From positions 682,001 through 746,000 of the forward strand of contig OY969702.1 in assembly GCA_963702055.1 (NCBI GenBank): 64,000 bases of DNA, in the 5' to 3' direction. Position 1 is the first letter of the stretch, and the number at the start of each line of letters is the position of its first letter. Of the stretch, positions 40,882 through 49,071 are shown one piece after another. The position numbers and the translations under genes are program-made. This DNA comes from CAWINX01 sp963702055. GTDB lineage: Bacteria > Actinomycetota > Thermoleophilia > Solirubrobacterales > 70-9. The notes beneath the pieces are model-generated. The model had not been told where the DNA came from. It did not search any database and saw nothing but the letters and a program-made list of their open reading frames with translations.

Positions 40882-41480
40882 GCCTGCTCCTTTCCGAATG
40901 GTGACACCAACCGCTCCACGTACTTGGCGACGACGTCGCACTCGACGTTCAGCCTGCGTCCGACCTCGGCCTCACCGAGCGTCGTCCGCTCCAGCGTCTC
41001 AGGGATAAGGGAAACCTCAGCCCAAGAGTTGCCCAAATCCGCGACCGTGAGGCTGACTCCGTCGAGCGCGATCGATCCCTTCTCGACGACGTACCTCATC
41101 AGCTCAGGCGCCAGATCCACCCGCAGGCGCCGCGCGAACCCGTCCTCGGTGATCGAGGCGACTTCGCCGACCCCGTCGACATGCCCCTGCAGGATGTGCC
41201 CGCCGAACCGGTCAGACGCCCGCATCGCCAGTTCGAGGTTCATCCGGTCCTCGAGCTCAAGATCCCCCAGTGACGTGACCTGGAGCGTCTGGTTCATCGC
41301 TTCCACCTCGAAGCTCTGCGCACCGACTTGTGTCGCCGTCAAACAGATCCCATTCACGGCTACCGAGTCCCCCGACTTGATTTCGCTACCCAGCTTCGTC
41401 CTGATTCGCATTCGGACGCCATCCGCGCCCGCATCGATCGCTTCGACTTTCCCGATGTCCTGTACGAGGCCCGTGAACAC
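40878..41480 (-). CDS. ribE: Riboflavin synthase alpha subunit
   Basis: Final step of riboflavin synthesis, dismutating two lumazine molecules. The tandem half-repeats are visible: MFTGLVQDIGKV and GDSVAVNGICLTAT in the first, FGGHILQGHVDGVGEV and GSIALDGVSLTVADLG in the second. The length of 200 residues is normal. The start is GTG 41480, three bases after the ribD stop, with AAGGAG inside the ribD end. Confidence 0.96.
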   Translation of the reverse strand: MFTGLVQDIGKVEAIDAGADGVRMRIRTKLGSEIKSGDSVAVNGICLTATQVGAQSFEVEAMNQTLQVTSLGDLELEDRMNLELAMRASDRFGGHILQGHVDGVGEVASITEDGFARRLRVDLAPELMRYVVEKGSIALDGVSLTVADLGNSWAEVSLIPETLERTTLGEAEVGRRLNVECDVVAKYVERLVSPFGKEQA

Positions 41481-41483
41481 GTT

Positions 41484-42698
41484 TCACCACTCCTTCAACC
41501 GGACAGTGACCAGAACGTCATCTCCAACCGTGTCAACTGTGTGAGTCAAGGCGATTCGACGCGCGGGTGGCGCCGTAGGGGGGCCCACCCCCGAGGAAGC
41601 TTTAGCTACCGGAGGGGGTGGGGGGTCCCCTGCGGCGACAGGACCCGCGCGGGAAACGCTTTGCCCGTCCAGCAAGACGGGCGCAATGAAAGTCCGAGCC
41701 TCGTCCAGTTGGTCGGCCGCAGTGAAAGCTCCTGCGAGGGTTGCGCCCCCCTCCAAGAAGAGACTGGTGATGCCGCGACGCCCCAGGTCGGCAAGGGCGG
41801 CATCGATTCCGTCCGCGACGAAGATCTCGGCCCCGGCTTCGCGCAGTGCAGCGACGCGCTCAGAGTCCGCTTCGGGAGCAGTGACAACAAGGACCGGCGA
41901 CTCGTCCAGCGTTCGCAGCAGCTGAGAGTCGAGCGGCAAGCGGGCATCGCGGTCGAAGACGACGCGGATCGGCTGCTGAATCGAGCTTCCGCTGTTCCTT
42001 TGCCCCTCTATGCCCGGCAAAAGAACAGCGGAGCTTGGGCTTGGGCGTGCCGTGAGGAGCGGGTCGTCGGCTAGGACCGTGCCGATGCCTACCGCGATCG
42101 CGTCCGACTCGGCCCGCCATTGGTGGACGAGGGCGCGACTCTGCTCGCCCGAGATCCAGGGGGAATCGCCGGGGGCGGTCGTGGTGCGACCGTCGAGCGA
42201 CATCGCCATCTTCAGCGTCACCAACGGCAGGCCGGTGCGAGCGTGCTTGCGGAAGGATTGGTTGAGCAGCCGCGCCGCGGCGGCCTCCTCGCCGGCGGCG
42301 AACTCGACCTCGACTCCGCCGTCACGGAGCATCCCCGGGCCTCGCCCGGAGGCCTTCTCCGAGGGATCGTCTGAGGCGATGACGACGCGTGCGACCCCGG
42401 CCTCGAGGAGCGCCTCCGTGCATGGCGGCTGGCGCCCCTGGTGCGCGCACGGCTCCAGCGTCACGTACATCGTCGCCCCAGCCGGGTCCTCCCCACGTCC
42501 GCGGCAGTCTTCGAGGGCCGCTCGCTCAGCATGCAGCCCACCCAGCTCGGCGTGCCATCCCTCGCCGATCACGTCAGCGTCCCGAACAAGCACCGCTCCG
42601 ACCAGAGGGTTTGGACTCACGCGCCCCCGACCGCCCTCGGCCAGCTCCAGCGCTCGCCGCAAATGCTTCTGGTCCGTTTCTGTCAGCTGTCCGTTCAT
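41484..42698 (-). CDS. ribD: Riboflavin biosynthesis deaminase/reductase RibD with two repeat-derived inserts
   Basis: Bifunctional enzyme for the second and third steps. Deaminase domain (about 1-145): VSPNPLVGAVLV, zinc ligands in HAELGGLHAERAAL and LEPCAHQGRQPPC. Reductase domain (about 150-404): TLKMAMSLDGRTTT, AVGIGTVLADDPLLTAR and LFLEGGATLAGAF. The length is 404 residues, versus about 360 in common homologues. Two extra stretches interrupt the reductase domain. Residues about 222-238 are encoded by a 49-base palindromic element also found between der and cmk. Residues about 350-379 (with a PPPPP run) are encoded by the 88-base element also found in recG. No frameshift is introduced. 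Confidence 0.95.
   Translation of the reverse strand: MNGQLTETDQKHLRRALELAEGGRGRVSPNPLVGAVLVRDADVIGEGWHAELGGLHAERAALEDCRGRGEDPAGATMYVTLEPCAHQGRQPPCTEALLEAGVARVVIASDDPSEKASGRGPGMLRDGGVEVEFAAGEEAAAARLLNQSFRKHARTGLPLVTLKMAMSLDGRTTTAPGDSPWISGEQSRALVHQWRAESDAIAVGIGTVLADDPLLTARPSPSSAVLLPGIEGQRNSGSSIQQPIRVVFDRDARLPLDSQLLRTLDESPVLVVTAPEADSERVAALREAGAEIFVADGIDAALADLGRRGITSLFLEGGATLAGAFTAADQLDEARTFIAPVLLDGQSVSRAGPVAAGDPPPPPVAKASSGVGPPTAPPARRIALTHTVDTVGDDVLVTVRLKEW
41562..41649. repeat. 88-base hairpin repeat inside ribD
   Basis: It matches recG 34011-34098 on the opposite strand at 81 of 88 positions. In the ribD copy the inner stem is cccaccccc/gggggtggg (coding strand), while recG has accacccct/aggggtggt; both pair perfectly. 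It encodes about 30 residues near the C-terminus of the reductase domain. The two genes read the element in opposite orientations. Confidence 0.9.
41986..42034. repeat. 49-base palindromic repeat inside ribD
   Basis: It begins cttccgctgttccttt and ends aaagaacagcgg. It matches 43 of 49 positions of the reverse complement of 55949-55997. It encodes about 16 residues (part of AVLLPGIEGQRNSGSSI) between the conserved LLTAR and PIRVVFDRDARL segments of the reductase domain, where homologues have a short loop. Confidence 0.88.
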
Positions 42699-42773
42699 CG
42701 ACTGATTGACTAGTCAGTCAACCAATGGTACCGGTGGGCGCGCCGCGCACAGGGATACCCTGATCCGCTCCAA

Positions 42774-43763
42774 ATGAAGCTGATAATCCAGATCCCCTGC
42801 CTCAACGAGGAGGCGACCCTGCCGGCGACGATCGCCGACCTGCCGCGCCGGATCGACGGCGTCGAGGAGATCGAGCTGCTGGTCATCGACGACGGCTCGA
42901 CCGACCGCACCGTCGAGGTCGCCCGCGAGAACGGCGTCGACCACGTCGTCCGGCTGACCAACAACAAGGGCCTCGCGGCGGGTTTCCAGGCGGGGCTCGA
43001 CGCCTGCCTGAAGCTCGGCGCCGACGTCGTCGTCAACACCGACGCGGACAACCAGTACCGCGGCGCCGACATCCCGAAACTGGTCGCGCCGATCCTCGCC
43101 GGCGAGGCGGACATGGTGGTCGGCGACCGTCAGGTCACCCAGATCGAGCACTTCTCCGGGCCAAAGAAGACCCTGCAACGACTCGGCAGCTGGGTGGTAC
43201 GGCGGCTCTCGGGCACGGCGATCTCCGACACCACCTCCGGCTTCCGCGCCTACAACCGCGAGGCCGCAATCGGCCTGCTCGTCGTCGACAACTTCACCTA
43301 CACGCTGGAGAGCCTGATCCAGGCCGGCAAGATGCTCGTCGCCGTCGACCAGGTCGAGATCGAGACAAATCCTCAGACCCGCGAGTCGCGGCTCTTCACT
43401 TCGACCGGCTCCTACGTGCGCCGCAACGCCCTGGCGATCCTGCGGATCTACGCGCGCTATGAGCCGCTGCGCGTCTTCGCCACCGCCGGCCTGGTCGTGG
43501 CGGTCCTGGCGCTCGCCGCCTGGATGCCCTTCCTGATCGACTGGATCTTCAACGGCGACAGCACCGGGCACGTGCAATCGCTGATCCTCGGCGCGGTCCT
43601 CTTCATCGCCGCCATCCAGCTCTTCGCCCTCGGTGTGATCGGCGACCTGCTTGCCGGGCAGCGGGTGATGACCCAGAGGGTCTTCGAGCGGGTCCGCCGA
43701 GTCGAGCTGAAGCTCGGGGTCGAGCCCTCTCACTACGAGCGCGGCGAGCCCGGCCGACGATGA
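42774..43763 (+). CDS. Family 2 glycosyltransferase with C-terminal membrane anchor
   Basis: A GT-A-fold transferase of the DPM1/GtrB type (329 residues), probably moving a sugar from a nucleotide donor to polyprenyl phosphate. Motifs: PCLNEEATLPATI, VIDDGSTDRTVEVA and NTDADNQYRGADIPKL (the DxD-type metal site). Residues about 240-310 form two transmembrane helices. The start codon ATG 42774 is divergent from ribD with a 75-base gap. Its stop overlaps the flippase start (ATGA). Confidence 0.9.
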   Translation: MKLIIQIPCLNEEATLPATIADLPRRIDGVEEIELLVIDDGSTDRTVEVARENGVDHVVRLTNNKGLAAGFQAGLDACLKLGADVVVNTDADNQYRGADIPKLVAPILAGEADMVVGDRQVTQIEHFSGPKKTLQRLGSWVVRRLSGTAISDTTSGFRAYNREAAIGLLVVDNFTYTLESLIQAGKMLVAVDQVEIETNPQTRESRLFTSTGSYVRRNALAILRIYARYEPLRVFATAGLVVAVLALAAWMPFLIDWIFNGDSTGHVQSLILGAVLFIAAIQLFALGVIGDLLAGQRVMTQRVFERVRRVELKLGVEPSHYERGEPGRR

Positions 43764-45130
43764 AGGAGCAGGAGACCAGTTCCGCGGTCGCCGACTACGG
43801 CAAGACCGCCGGCTTCCTCGCGGTCGGCGTCGGCCTCACCGGGGTCATCACCTACGCCTACTTCTTCATCGCCTCCCACGTCCTCTCCAAGCCCGACTAC
43901 GGGCAGATCACCGTGCTCTGGTCGGCCGTCTTCATCACTGTCTCGACCCTCTACCGGCCGATCGACCAACTGCTCTCGCGCCACATCTCCGAACGCCTCG
44001 TCAAAGGCGAGCCGATCGGCGAGCCGATGCGGGTCGCGGCGAAAATCCAGCTCGGCCTGGCGGCGAGCTTCGCCGTCGTCACGCTTGCCCTGCGCGGCCC
44101 GATCGAGAACGACCTGCTGGGGGGCAACTCGACCCTCTACTGGGTCTTCTTCTCCGCGGTCCTCTTCTACGCGGCCAGCTACTTCGCTCGTGGCTACCTG
44201 GCAGGGCATCGCCAGTTCGGCCTCTTCACCGCGCTGATCCTCTCCGAGTCGGTCTTCCGCACGATCTTCGCCGTGCTGGTCGCGGTCAGCGTCCTCAGCG
44301 GCCAGTCGGCGGTCGCGATCGGCATCGTCGCCGCCCCCGCCCTCTCACTGATGGTGGTTCCGCTGGCCTTCGCGCGACGCGCCCAGGGCGCTCCGCCGCC
44401 CACCCCGGCCGACGAGGAGGCCGCCGAGTTCTCACTGGCCCACGGCGGTGGGTTCGCCGCGGCGGTGTTGCTGATCATGTTCAGCGAACAGGTTTTCCTC
44501 AACGCCGGGCCGCTGATCATCCGCGGCCTCGAGGGCGCCGCCGCCGCCGGCTTCATCTTCAACGTGCTGATGATCGCTCGGGCGCCCTTGCAGCTCTTCC
44601 AGGCGGTCTCGACCAGCATCCTCCCCCACCTGACCAGCCTCCACACCAGCGCCGAGGAGGGCAGCGAGGAGGAGTTCCACCGCTCGATCCGGATGGTCTT
44701 GCTGGCGATCGCCGCCTTCACCGCGCTCGTCGCCGTCGCGATGGCGATCGCCGGGCCACAGCTGATGCAGATCGCCTTCAGCAAGAAGTTCACCTACGAC
44801 ACGGTCGGGCTGCTGCTGGTCACCGCCGGGATGGGCCTCTACCTGGCGGCGGTGACGATCAACCAGGCCTGCCTCGCGCAGGGCCAGGTGCGCCGCGCCT
44901 CCGCCCGCTGGATCGCCTGCGCCGCCTTCTTCATCGCTTGGAACTTCATCCCGCTCGTCTCCGACGAGTACCGCCGGGTCGAGATCGGCTTCGCCCTCAC
45001 CGCCGGACTGCTGCTGGGGCTGCTCTACCTGATCTTCCGCCGCCCCCACGAGCGCGCCGAGGACGTGCCGGCGGTCGGCTCGGCCGAGGAGTTGGAGACC
45101 CGGCTGGCGGCGGTCGACGAGGGGGCTTAA
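43760..45130 (+). CDS. Polysaccharide-type flippase (MATE/Wzx-like)
   Basis: A 456-residue membrane protein with about twelve to fourteen predicted helices, belonging to the MOP superfamily of lipid-linked-sugar flippases. It begins with KTAGFLAVGVGLTGVITYAY, and the mid-protein segment ARAPLQLFQAVSTSILPHLT is typical. It overlaps the glycosyltransferase gene by four bases, so the pair likely synthesises and flips a glycolipid. The acidic C-terminal tail (after about 430) is cytosolic. No polymerase or ligase is nearby. Confidence 0.86.
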   Translation: MKEQETSSAVADYGKTAGFLAVGVGLTGVITYAYFFIASHVLSKPDYGQITVLWSAVFITVSTLYRPIDQLLSRHISERLVKGEPIGEPMRVAAKIQLGLAASFAVVTLALRGPIENDLLGGNSTLYWVFFSAVLFYAASYFARGYLAGHRQFGLFTALILSESVFRTIFAVLVAVSVLSGQSAVAIGIVAAPALSLMVVPLAFARRAQGAPPPTPADEEAAEFSLAHGGGFAAAVLLIMFSEQVFLNAGPLIIRGLEGAAAAGFIFNVLMIARAPLQLFQAVSTSILPHLTSLHTSAEEGSEEEFHRSIRMVLLAIAAFTALVAVAMAIAGPQLMQIAFSKKFTYDTVGLLLVTAGMGLYLAAVTINQACLAQGQVRRASARWIACAAFFIAWNFIPLVSDEYRRVEIGFALTAGLLLGLLYLIFRRPHERAEDVPAVGSAEELETRLAAVDEGA

Positions 45131-45249
45131 CTCGATCGTTGGCAGCGTGTTTGTGCGACGTACCGATAGCCAATTGGTGGGTACGATGCCGGCCTGCGCG
45201 AGATCCCGGCGAAAAGGTGACCGCGTTGCCTGACCCCCAAAGGAGCGCC

Positions 45250-45735
45250 ATGCCTTCAGTGCTCGGACAGCTCACCGCCTCAAGCTCGGAGTTCGCCAAC
45301 AAACGCGGCATTTACATGGGGCGACGCTCAACGAAGCTTCACGTGGCGCTCTACCGACGCAGCGGCGGGAGGGTCGGCAACCACGTCCCCGGCTGGCCTG
45401 AGGCCCGGATACTTCTACTCGACCACATTGGCGCCAAGAGTGGTGCGAAGCGGACTTCTCCGGTGATGTATCACGAGGACGACAACGCCATCGCCGTGGC
45501 AGCCTCGAAAGCGGGCCAGCCAACGCATCCAGCGTGGCTCCATAACCTCATAGCGAACCCCGAGACCACGATTCAGATCGGCTCCGTGGTTCGCGAGATC
45601 CGCGCCCGCATCGCGACTGATGAGGAGCGTGATCGCCTCTGGTCGAAGTTCGTGGCGTTCTACCCCGGATACGAGTTCTTCCAGAGCAACGCGAAGGGTC
45701 GAAAGATCCCGATCGTGATCCTCAACCCTCGTTAG
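45250..45735 (+). CDS. Deazaflavin (F420)-dependent nitroreductase-family protein
   Basis: A 161-residue split-barrel protein of the Ddn/Rv3547 family. Diagnostic segments: RILLLDHIGAKSGAKRTSPV and the later HPAWLHNLIANPETTIQIGS. Family members use coenzyme F420 to reduce quinones or other substrates at the membrane. The start is ATG 45250 with AAAGGAG just upstream (45239-45245). Its codon use is less GC-extreme than that of its neighbours, which suggests a later acquisition. It converges with the channel gene (nine-base gap). Confidence 0.9.
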   Translation: MPSVLGQLTASSSEFANKRGIYMGRRSTKLHVALYRRSGGRVGNHVPGWPEARILLLDHIGAKSGAKRTSPVMYHEDDNAIAVAASKAGQPTHPAWLHNLIANPETTIQIGSVVREIRARIATDEERDRLWSKFVAFYPGYEFFQSNAKGRKIPIVILNPR

Positions 45736-45744
45736 GAAACGTGG

Positions 45745-46752
45745 CTAAGAGGCGGCGGCGGGCGCCATCAGGGACTCGAGGCGCTCCAGCGCGCCCGTCT
45801 CCCCCATCGCGATCAGCACGTCGCCGGTGCTGAGCACCGTCTCGGCCGGCGGTTGCGGCTGAACCGTCCCGTCGGGGCTGCGCAGGGCGACGATGACCGA
45901 GGAGCCCCGGACCTCTTCGAGGGTCTGGCCCGCCGCCTCGCAGCCCGCCGTCACCTCGATCTCCTCCATCCGGTATTCCGGAGCGACGTCGACGACGCCG
46001 GTCACCTGCGGGTGCAGCGTGTAGCGGACCATTTCCGAGCCGCTCGCCTTGTAGGGGGAGACGATGCGGTCGGCGCCGGCGCGGCGCAGCTTGCTCTCGG
46101 AGTCCTCGACGCTGGCGCGGGCGACGATCGTGATGTCGGAGCGCAGCTCCCGCGCGGTCAGCGTGGTGAAGATGTTCTCGGCGTCGGAGTCGACGCAGGC
46201 CATCACCCCGGCGGCGCGCATGATCCCGGCGGCGCGCAGCACGTCGTCGTCGGAGGGCGAGCCCTCGATGAACGGCGCGCCGATCGCCTCCGCGTGCTCG
46301 CGGGTCTCGGCGGCGTTGTTGTCGATGACGACGAAGCGGCACTGCGCCGCCCGCAGGTCCCGGGCAGCCTGGCGGCCGACCCGGCCGAAGCCGCAGATCA
46401 GGATGTGGTCGCTGAGCGCCTCTATCTTCTTCAGTGCCCTTCTCTCGTCGAGCAAGCCGCTGAGGTGGCCTGAGACGAAGAACTCGGTGATGGTGACCAG
46501 AGCGTAGAAGAGCGTACCCACGCCGAAGACGATCAGCGCGACCTTGACGATCTGGCCGCCGGTCCCCGCCGGCTCCGGGATCGAGCCAACCGTGGCGACC
46601 GTGTCCAGAGACCAGACCAGGCCGAAGCCGACCGACGCCCCCTCGGTGACCATGTAGCCGATCGTGCCGGCGGCGAGCAGGATGCAGATCGCCAACCCCA
46701 GCATCGCCAGACGGCCGAGGAACGGGAAGAGCTGGCGGCCGTCAGGCAGCAC
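45745..46752 (-). CDS. Two-helix potassium-channel-like protein with RCK domains and an altered filter
   Basis: A 335-residue protein with the layout of a prokaryotic K+ channel: TM1 (about 12-36), pore region, TM2 (about 66-92), then a TrkA-N/RCK domain (ILICGFGRVGRQAARDL near 113-130) and a TrkA-C domain. The pore reads TVATVGSIPEPAG at 51-63: the usual TVGYGD is TVGS with the Tyr and Gly-Asp missing, so ion selectivity may be altered or lost. The start is taken as GTG 46752, overlapping the rpe stop by 11 bases; the longer frame upstream is inside rpe. Confidence 0.82.
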   Translation of the reverse strand: MLPDGRQLFPFLGRLAMLGLAICILLAAGTIGYMVTEGASVGFGLVWSLDTVATVGSIPEPAGTGGQIVKVALIVFGVGTLFYALVTITEFFVSGHLSGLLDERRALKKIEALSDHILICGFGRVGRQAARDLRAAQCRFVVIDNNAAETREHAEAIGAPFIEGSPSDDDVLRAAGIMRAAGVMACVDSDAENIFTTLTARELRSDITIVARASVEDSESKLRRAGADRIVSPYKASGSEMVRYTLHPQVTGVVDVAPEYRMEEIEVTAGCEAAGQTLEEVRGSSVIVALRSPDGTVQPQPPAETVLSTGDVLIAMGETGALERLESLMAPAAAS

Positions 46753-47416
46753 CGGCTGCGGCGGCGATCTCGGCGTACGCGGCAGCCGGATCGGCGGCGC
46801 CGAAGACGGCCGAACCGGCGACGAACAGGGAGGCGCCCGCGGCGGCGATCGGGCCGGCGGTGACGGCGTCGATGCCACCGTCGACCTCGATCTTGGCATC
46901 GCCGACCAGGGGGCGCAGGCGCTCGACCTTGTCGGGGGAGCCGGGAATGAAGGACTGTCCTCCCCAACCTGGGTTGACGGTCATGCAAAGGACGATGTCG
47001 GCGTAGCCGCGCAGCTCGGTGACCGCCTCGACCGGGGTGCCGGGGTTGATCGCGATCCCCGCCAGGCAGCCCAGCTCGCGAATCGCGGCGAGGGTGCGGT
47101 TGGCGTGCGGGGTCGCCTCCTCGTGGAAGGTGATCGAGTCGGCGCCCGCCTTGGCGAACTCGGCGATCTGGCGCTCCGGTGCCTCGATCATCAGGTGGAC
47201 GTCGAGGACGCCGCCGGCATCGTGGACCTGGTCGGCGATCGCCCCGGCGACGAGCGGGCCGATCGTGATCGGCGGGACGAAGTGGCCGTCCATCACGTCG
47301 ACGTGGATCACCCGGGCGCCGGCGTCCATCACCTCAGCCACCTGGCTTCCCAGCCGCGCGAAGTCGGCGGAGAGGATCGACGGCGCGACCCGCGGCTCGC
47401 TCAGCAGCTGCTTCAC
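46742..47416 (-). CDS. rpe: Ribulose-phosphate 3-epimerase
   Basis: Pentose phosphate and Calvin cycle TIM-barrel epimerase. Motifs: APSILSADFARLG, HVDVMDGHFVPPITIGP, DVHLMIEAPERQI, MTVNPGWGGQSFIP and IEVDGGIDAVTAGP. The length of 224 residues is normal. It lies between the channel gene and a small zinc-ribbon gene in the priA-def-fmt-rsmB-rpe run, an order known in Actinobacteria and Firmicutes. Confidence 0.96.
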   Translation of the reverse strand: MKQLLSEPRVAPSILSADFARLGSQVAEVMDAGARVIHVDVMDGHFVPPITIGPLVAGAIADQVHDAGGVLDVHLMIEAPERQIAEFAKAGADSITFHEEATPHANRTLAAIRELGCLAGIAINPGTPVEAVTELRGYADIVLCMTVNPGWGGQSFIPGSPDKVERLRPLVGDAKIEVDGGIDAVTAGPIAAAGASLFVAGSAVFGAADPAAAYAEIAAAAGAA

Positions 47417-47443
47417 GCTGGGGAACCTAGCCGACGCGGCGGC

Positions 47444-47683
47444 CTATATGGCGCGGAGCATCGAACTGCCGCAGGAGCGGCACTGCATGTCCTCGGTGTG
47501 GCTCATCCGCGCGATCGTCTGGTGCTCGCCGCAGTTGGGGCACTGGGAGACCAGCTCGAAGCGGCAGAGGCAGTAGACGCAGCGCAGGCGGCCGGGCAGC
47601 TGCGTCGGTCGCAGCCAGGGCTCGCCGCAGCTGGGACAGGCGGCCCGCTTCAGCGTCGTCTCTCCCTTGCCCGCTTCGCTCAT
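47444..47683 (-). CDS. Small protein with four Cys pairs (double zinc ribbon)
   Basis: A 79-residue protein with CPSC, CVYC, CPNC and CRSC at regular intervals, consistent with two zinc ribbons. No family was recognised. It lies 17 bases downstream of rsmB and 27 bases upstream of rpe on the same strand. The spacing and the position inside an operon of translation genes support a real gene; an RNA- or ribosome-linked role is only a guess. Confidence 0.75.
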   Translation of the reverse strand: MSEAGKGETTLKRAACPSCGEPWLRPTQLPGRLRCVYCLCRFELVSQCPNCGEHQTIARMSHTEDMQCRSCGSSMLRAI

Positions 47684-47700
47684 CCGCTCATCTTGGCGAC

Positions 47701-49071
47701 TCAGGCCCCGTCGCGTCGCATTCGGCAGATGAAGAATCCGGTCGTGCGATCGCGGTCGGGGCGCAACTGCAGGCAGCGTGGGTCGGCGGTGGAGGCAAGG
47801 GCCGGAGCGCGGGCGCCGAGGTCTTCGACGCTCAGCGGCGGCGCCTCGCCCGCCTGGGCGGACGTGAGCAGGGCGGCGATCCGGTCCTCGTTTTCACGCC
47901 GCGAGATCGTGCAGGTCGCGTAGACCAGCACGCCGCCGGGGCGCAACGTCCCCGCGGCGCGCAGCAGCGCGGCGTGCTGGATCTCGACCAGGCGCTCGAT
48001 CGACTTCGGCGACTTGCGCCAGCGGGCGTCGGGCCGGGAGCCGAGGGCGCCGAGGTCCGAGCAGGGCGCGTCGATCAGCACTCGGTCGAATCCGGAGGCC
48101 ATCTCCATCTTCGTCGCGTCGGCCTCGATCACGGTGATCGAGCGCAGGTCGAGACGGCGCGCCTGCCCGGCGACCTCGGCGGCCCGGTCGGGCTCGAGCT
48201 CGACCGAGATCAGCTCGCCGCGATCGCCCATCCGCGCCGCGATCTGCCCCGTCTTGATTCCGGGCCCGGCGCAGACGTCGAGGACGTGTTCGCCCTCCCG
48301 AGGGTCGAGCGCCTCGACGACCGCGGCGGAGCCAAGGCTCTGCGGCGTCAGCCCGCCACTCGCGACCAGCGCCGGCACGGAGTCGCCGGTCTGCCCCCCG
48401 ACCACGATCGCCTCCGGCGCGGCGAGCGGCCACTCGCCGGTGGGCGCCCGAGCGTCGACCCCGGCCTCGCGCAGCGCCACCAGCAGCGCGTCGCGATCGC
48501 CGCTGGCCCGGAACGCAACCGGGACCGGCTCATTGCAGGCGGCCAACAGCGAGCGGGCCGACTCGGCCCCCAGCTCCTCCCACCACATCCGCGCCAGCCA
48601 GACCGGGACCGAGTGGGCAATGGCGGCCGACTCGGGAGTCGCGTCGTCCCCGAGCAGCGAGCCGACCAGCTCGGACCGCTCCCGCGTCGCGCGCCTCAGC
48701 ACGGCGTTGACGAGGCCGGAGGCGTGGGCGGCGCCGGCCGCCTTGACCAGCTCGACCGCCTGGTCGACTGCGGCGTGGTCGGGCGTCGCATCGGCGAAGA
48801 GCAGCTCATAGAGGCCGAGGCGCAGCGCCGCCAGGACGGGTGGGTCGAGCAATCGCGTCGACCGATCCGCCAGTCGCTCGATCGCCGCGTCGGCGGTGCC
48901 ACGGCGCTGAACCGCCCCGTAGGCGAGGCGCTGGGCCTGGGCGCGCTCGCGGCCGCTCAGGCCGTCGCGCTCGACGGCGGTGCGAAAGGCCAATTCGGTG
49001 AAGGCGCCTTCCTCGAAGGTGGCGCGGATCACCTCGAAGGCGAGCGCCCTGGCCGGCGAGACGTCGCTCAC
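47701..49071 (-). CDS. rsmB: 16S rRNA (cytosine-967-C5) methyltransferase RsmB
   Basis: N-terminal NusB-like RNA-binding domain (about 1-140) and C-terminal SAM methyltransferase domain with VLDVCAGPGIKTGQIAARMG. The two catalytic Cys are in IDAPCSDLGALGSRPDARW and VYATCTISRRENEDRI. The length of 456 residues is normal. The ATG overlaps the fmt stop (ATGA). The def-fmt-rsmB order is conserved across bacteria. Confidence 0.96.
   Translation of the reverse strand: MSDVSPARALAFEVIRATFEEGAFTELAFRTAVERDGLSGRERAQAQRLAYGAVQRRGTADAAIERLADRSTRLLDPPVLAALRLGLYELLFADATPDHAAVDQAVELVKAAGAAHASGLVNAVLRRATRERSELVGSLLGDDATPESAAIAHSVPVWLARMWWEELGAESARSLLAACNEPVPVAFRASGDRDALLVALREAGVDARAPTGEWPLAAPEAIVVGGQTGDSVPALVASGGLTPQSLGSAAVVEALDPREGEHVLDVCAGPGIKTGQIAARMGDRGELISVELEPDRAAEVAGQARRLDLRSITVIEADATKMEMASGFDRVLIDAPCSDLGALGSRPDARWRKSPKSIERLVEIQHAALLRAAGTLRPGGVLVYATCTISRRENEDRIAALLTSAQAGEAPPLSVEDLGARAPALASTADPRCLQLRPDRDRTTGFFICRMRRDGA

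Noticed and set aside
41484..42698. RibD inserts as frameshift artefacts
   Set aside because: Conserved reductase motifs continue in the same frame on both sides of each insert, and the inserted DNA matches other loci.
46753..46899. A longer N-terminus for the channel protein
   Set aside because: The extra residues lie wholly within rpe and are Pro/Ser/Arg-rich out-of-frame translation.
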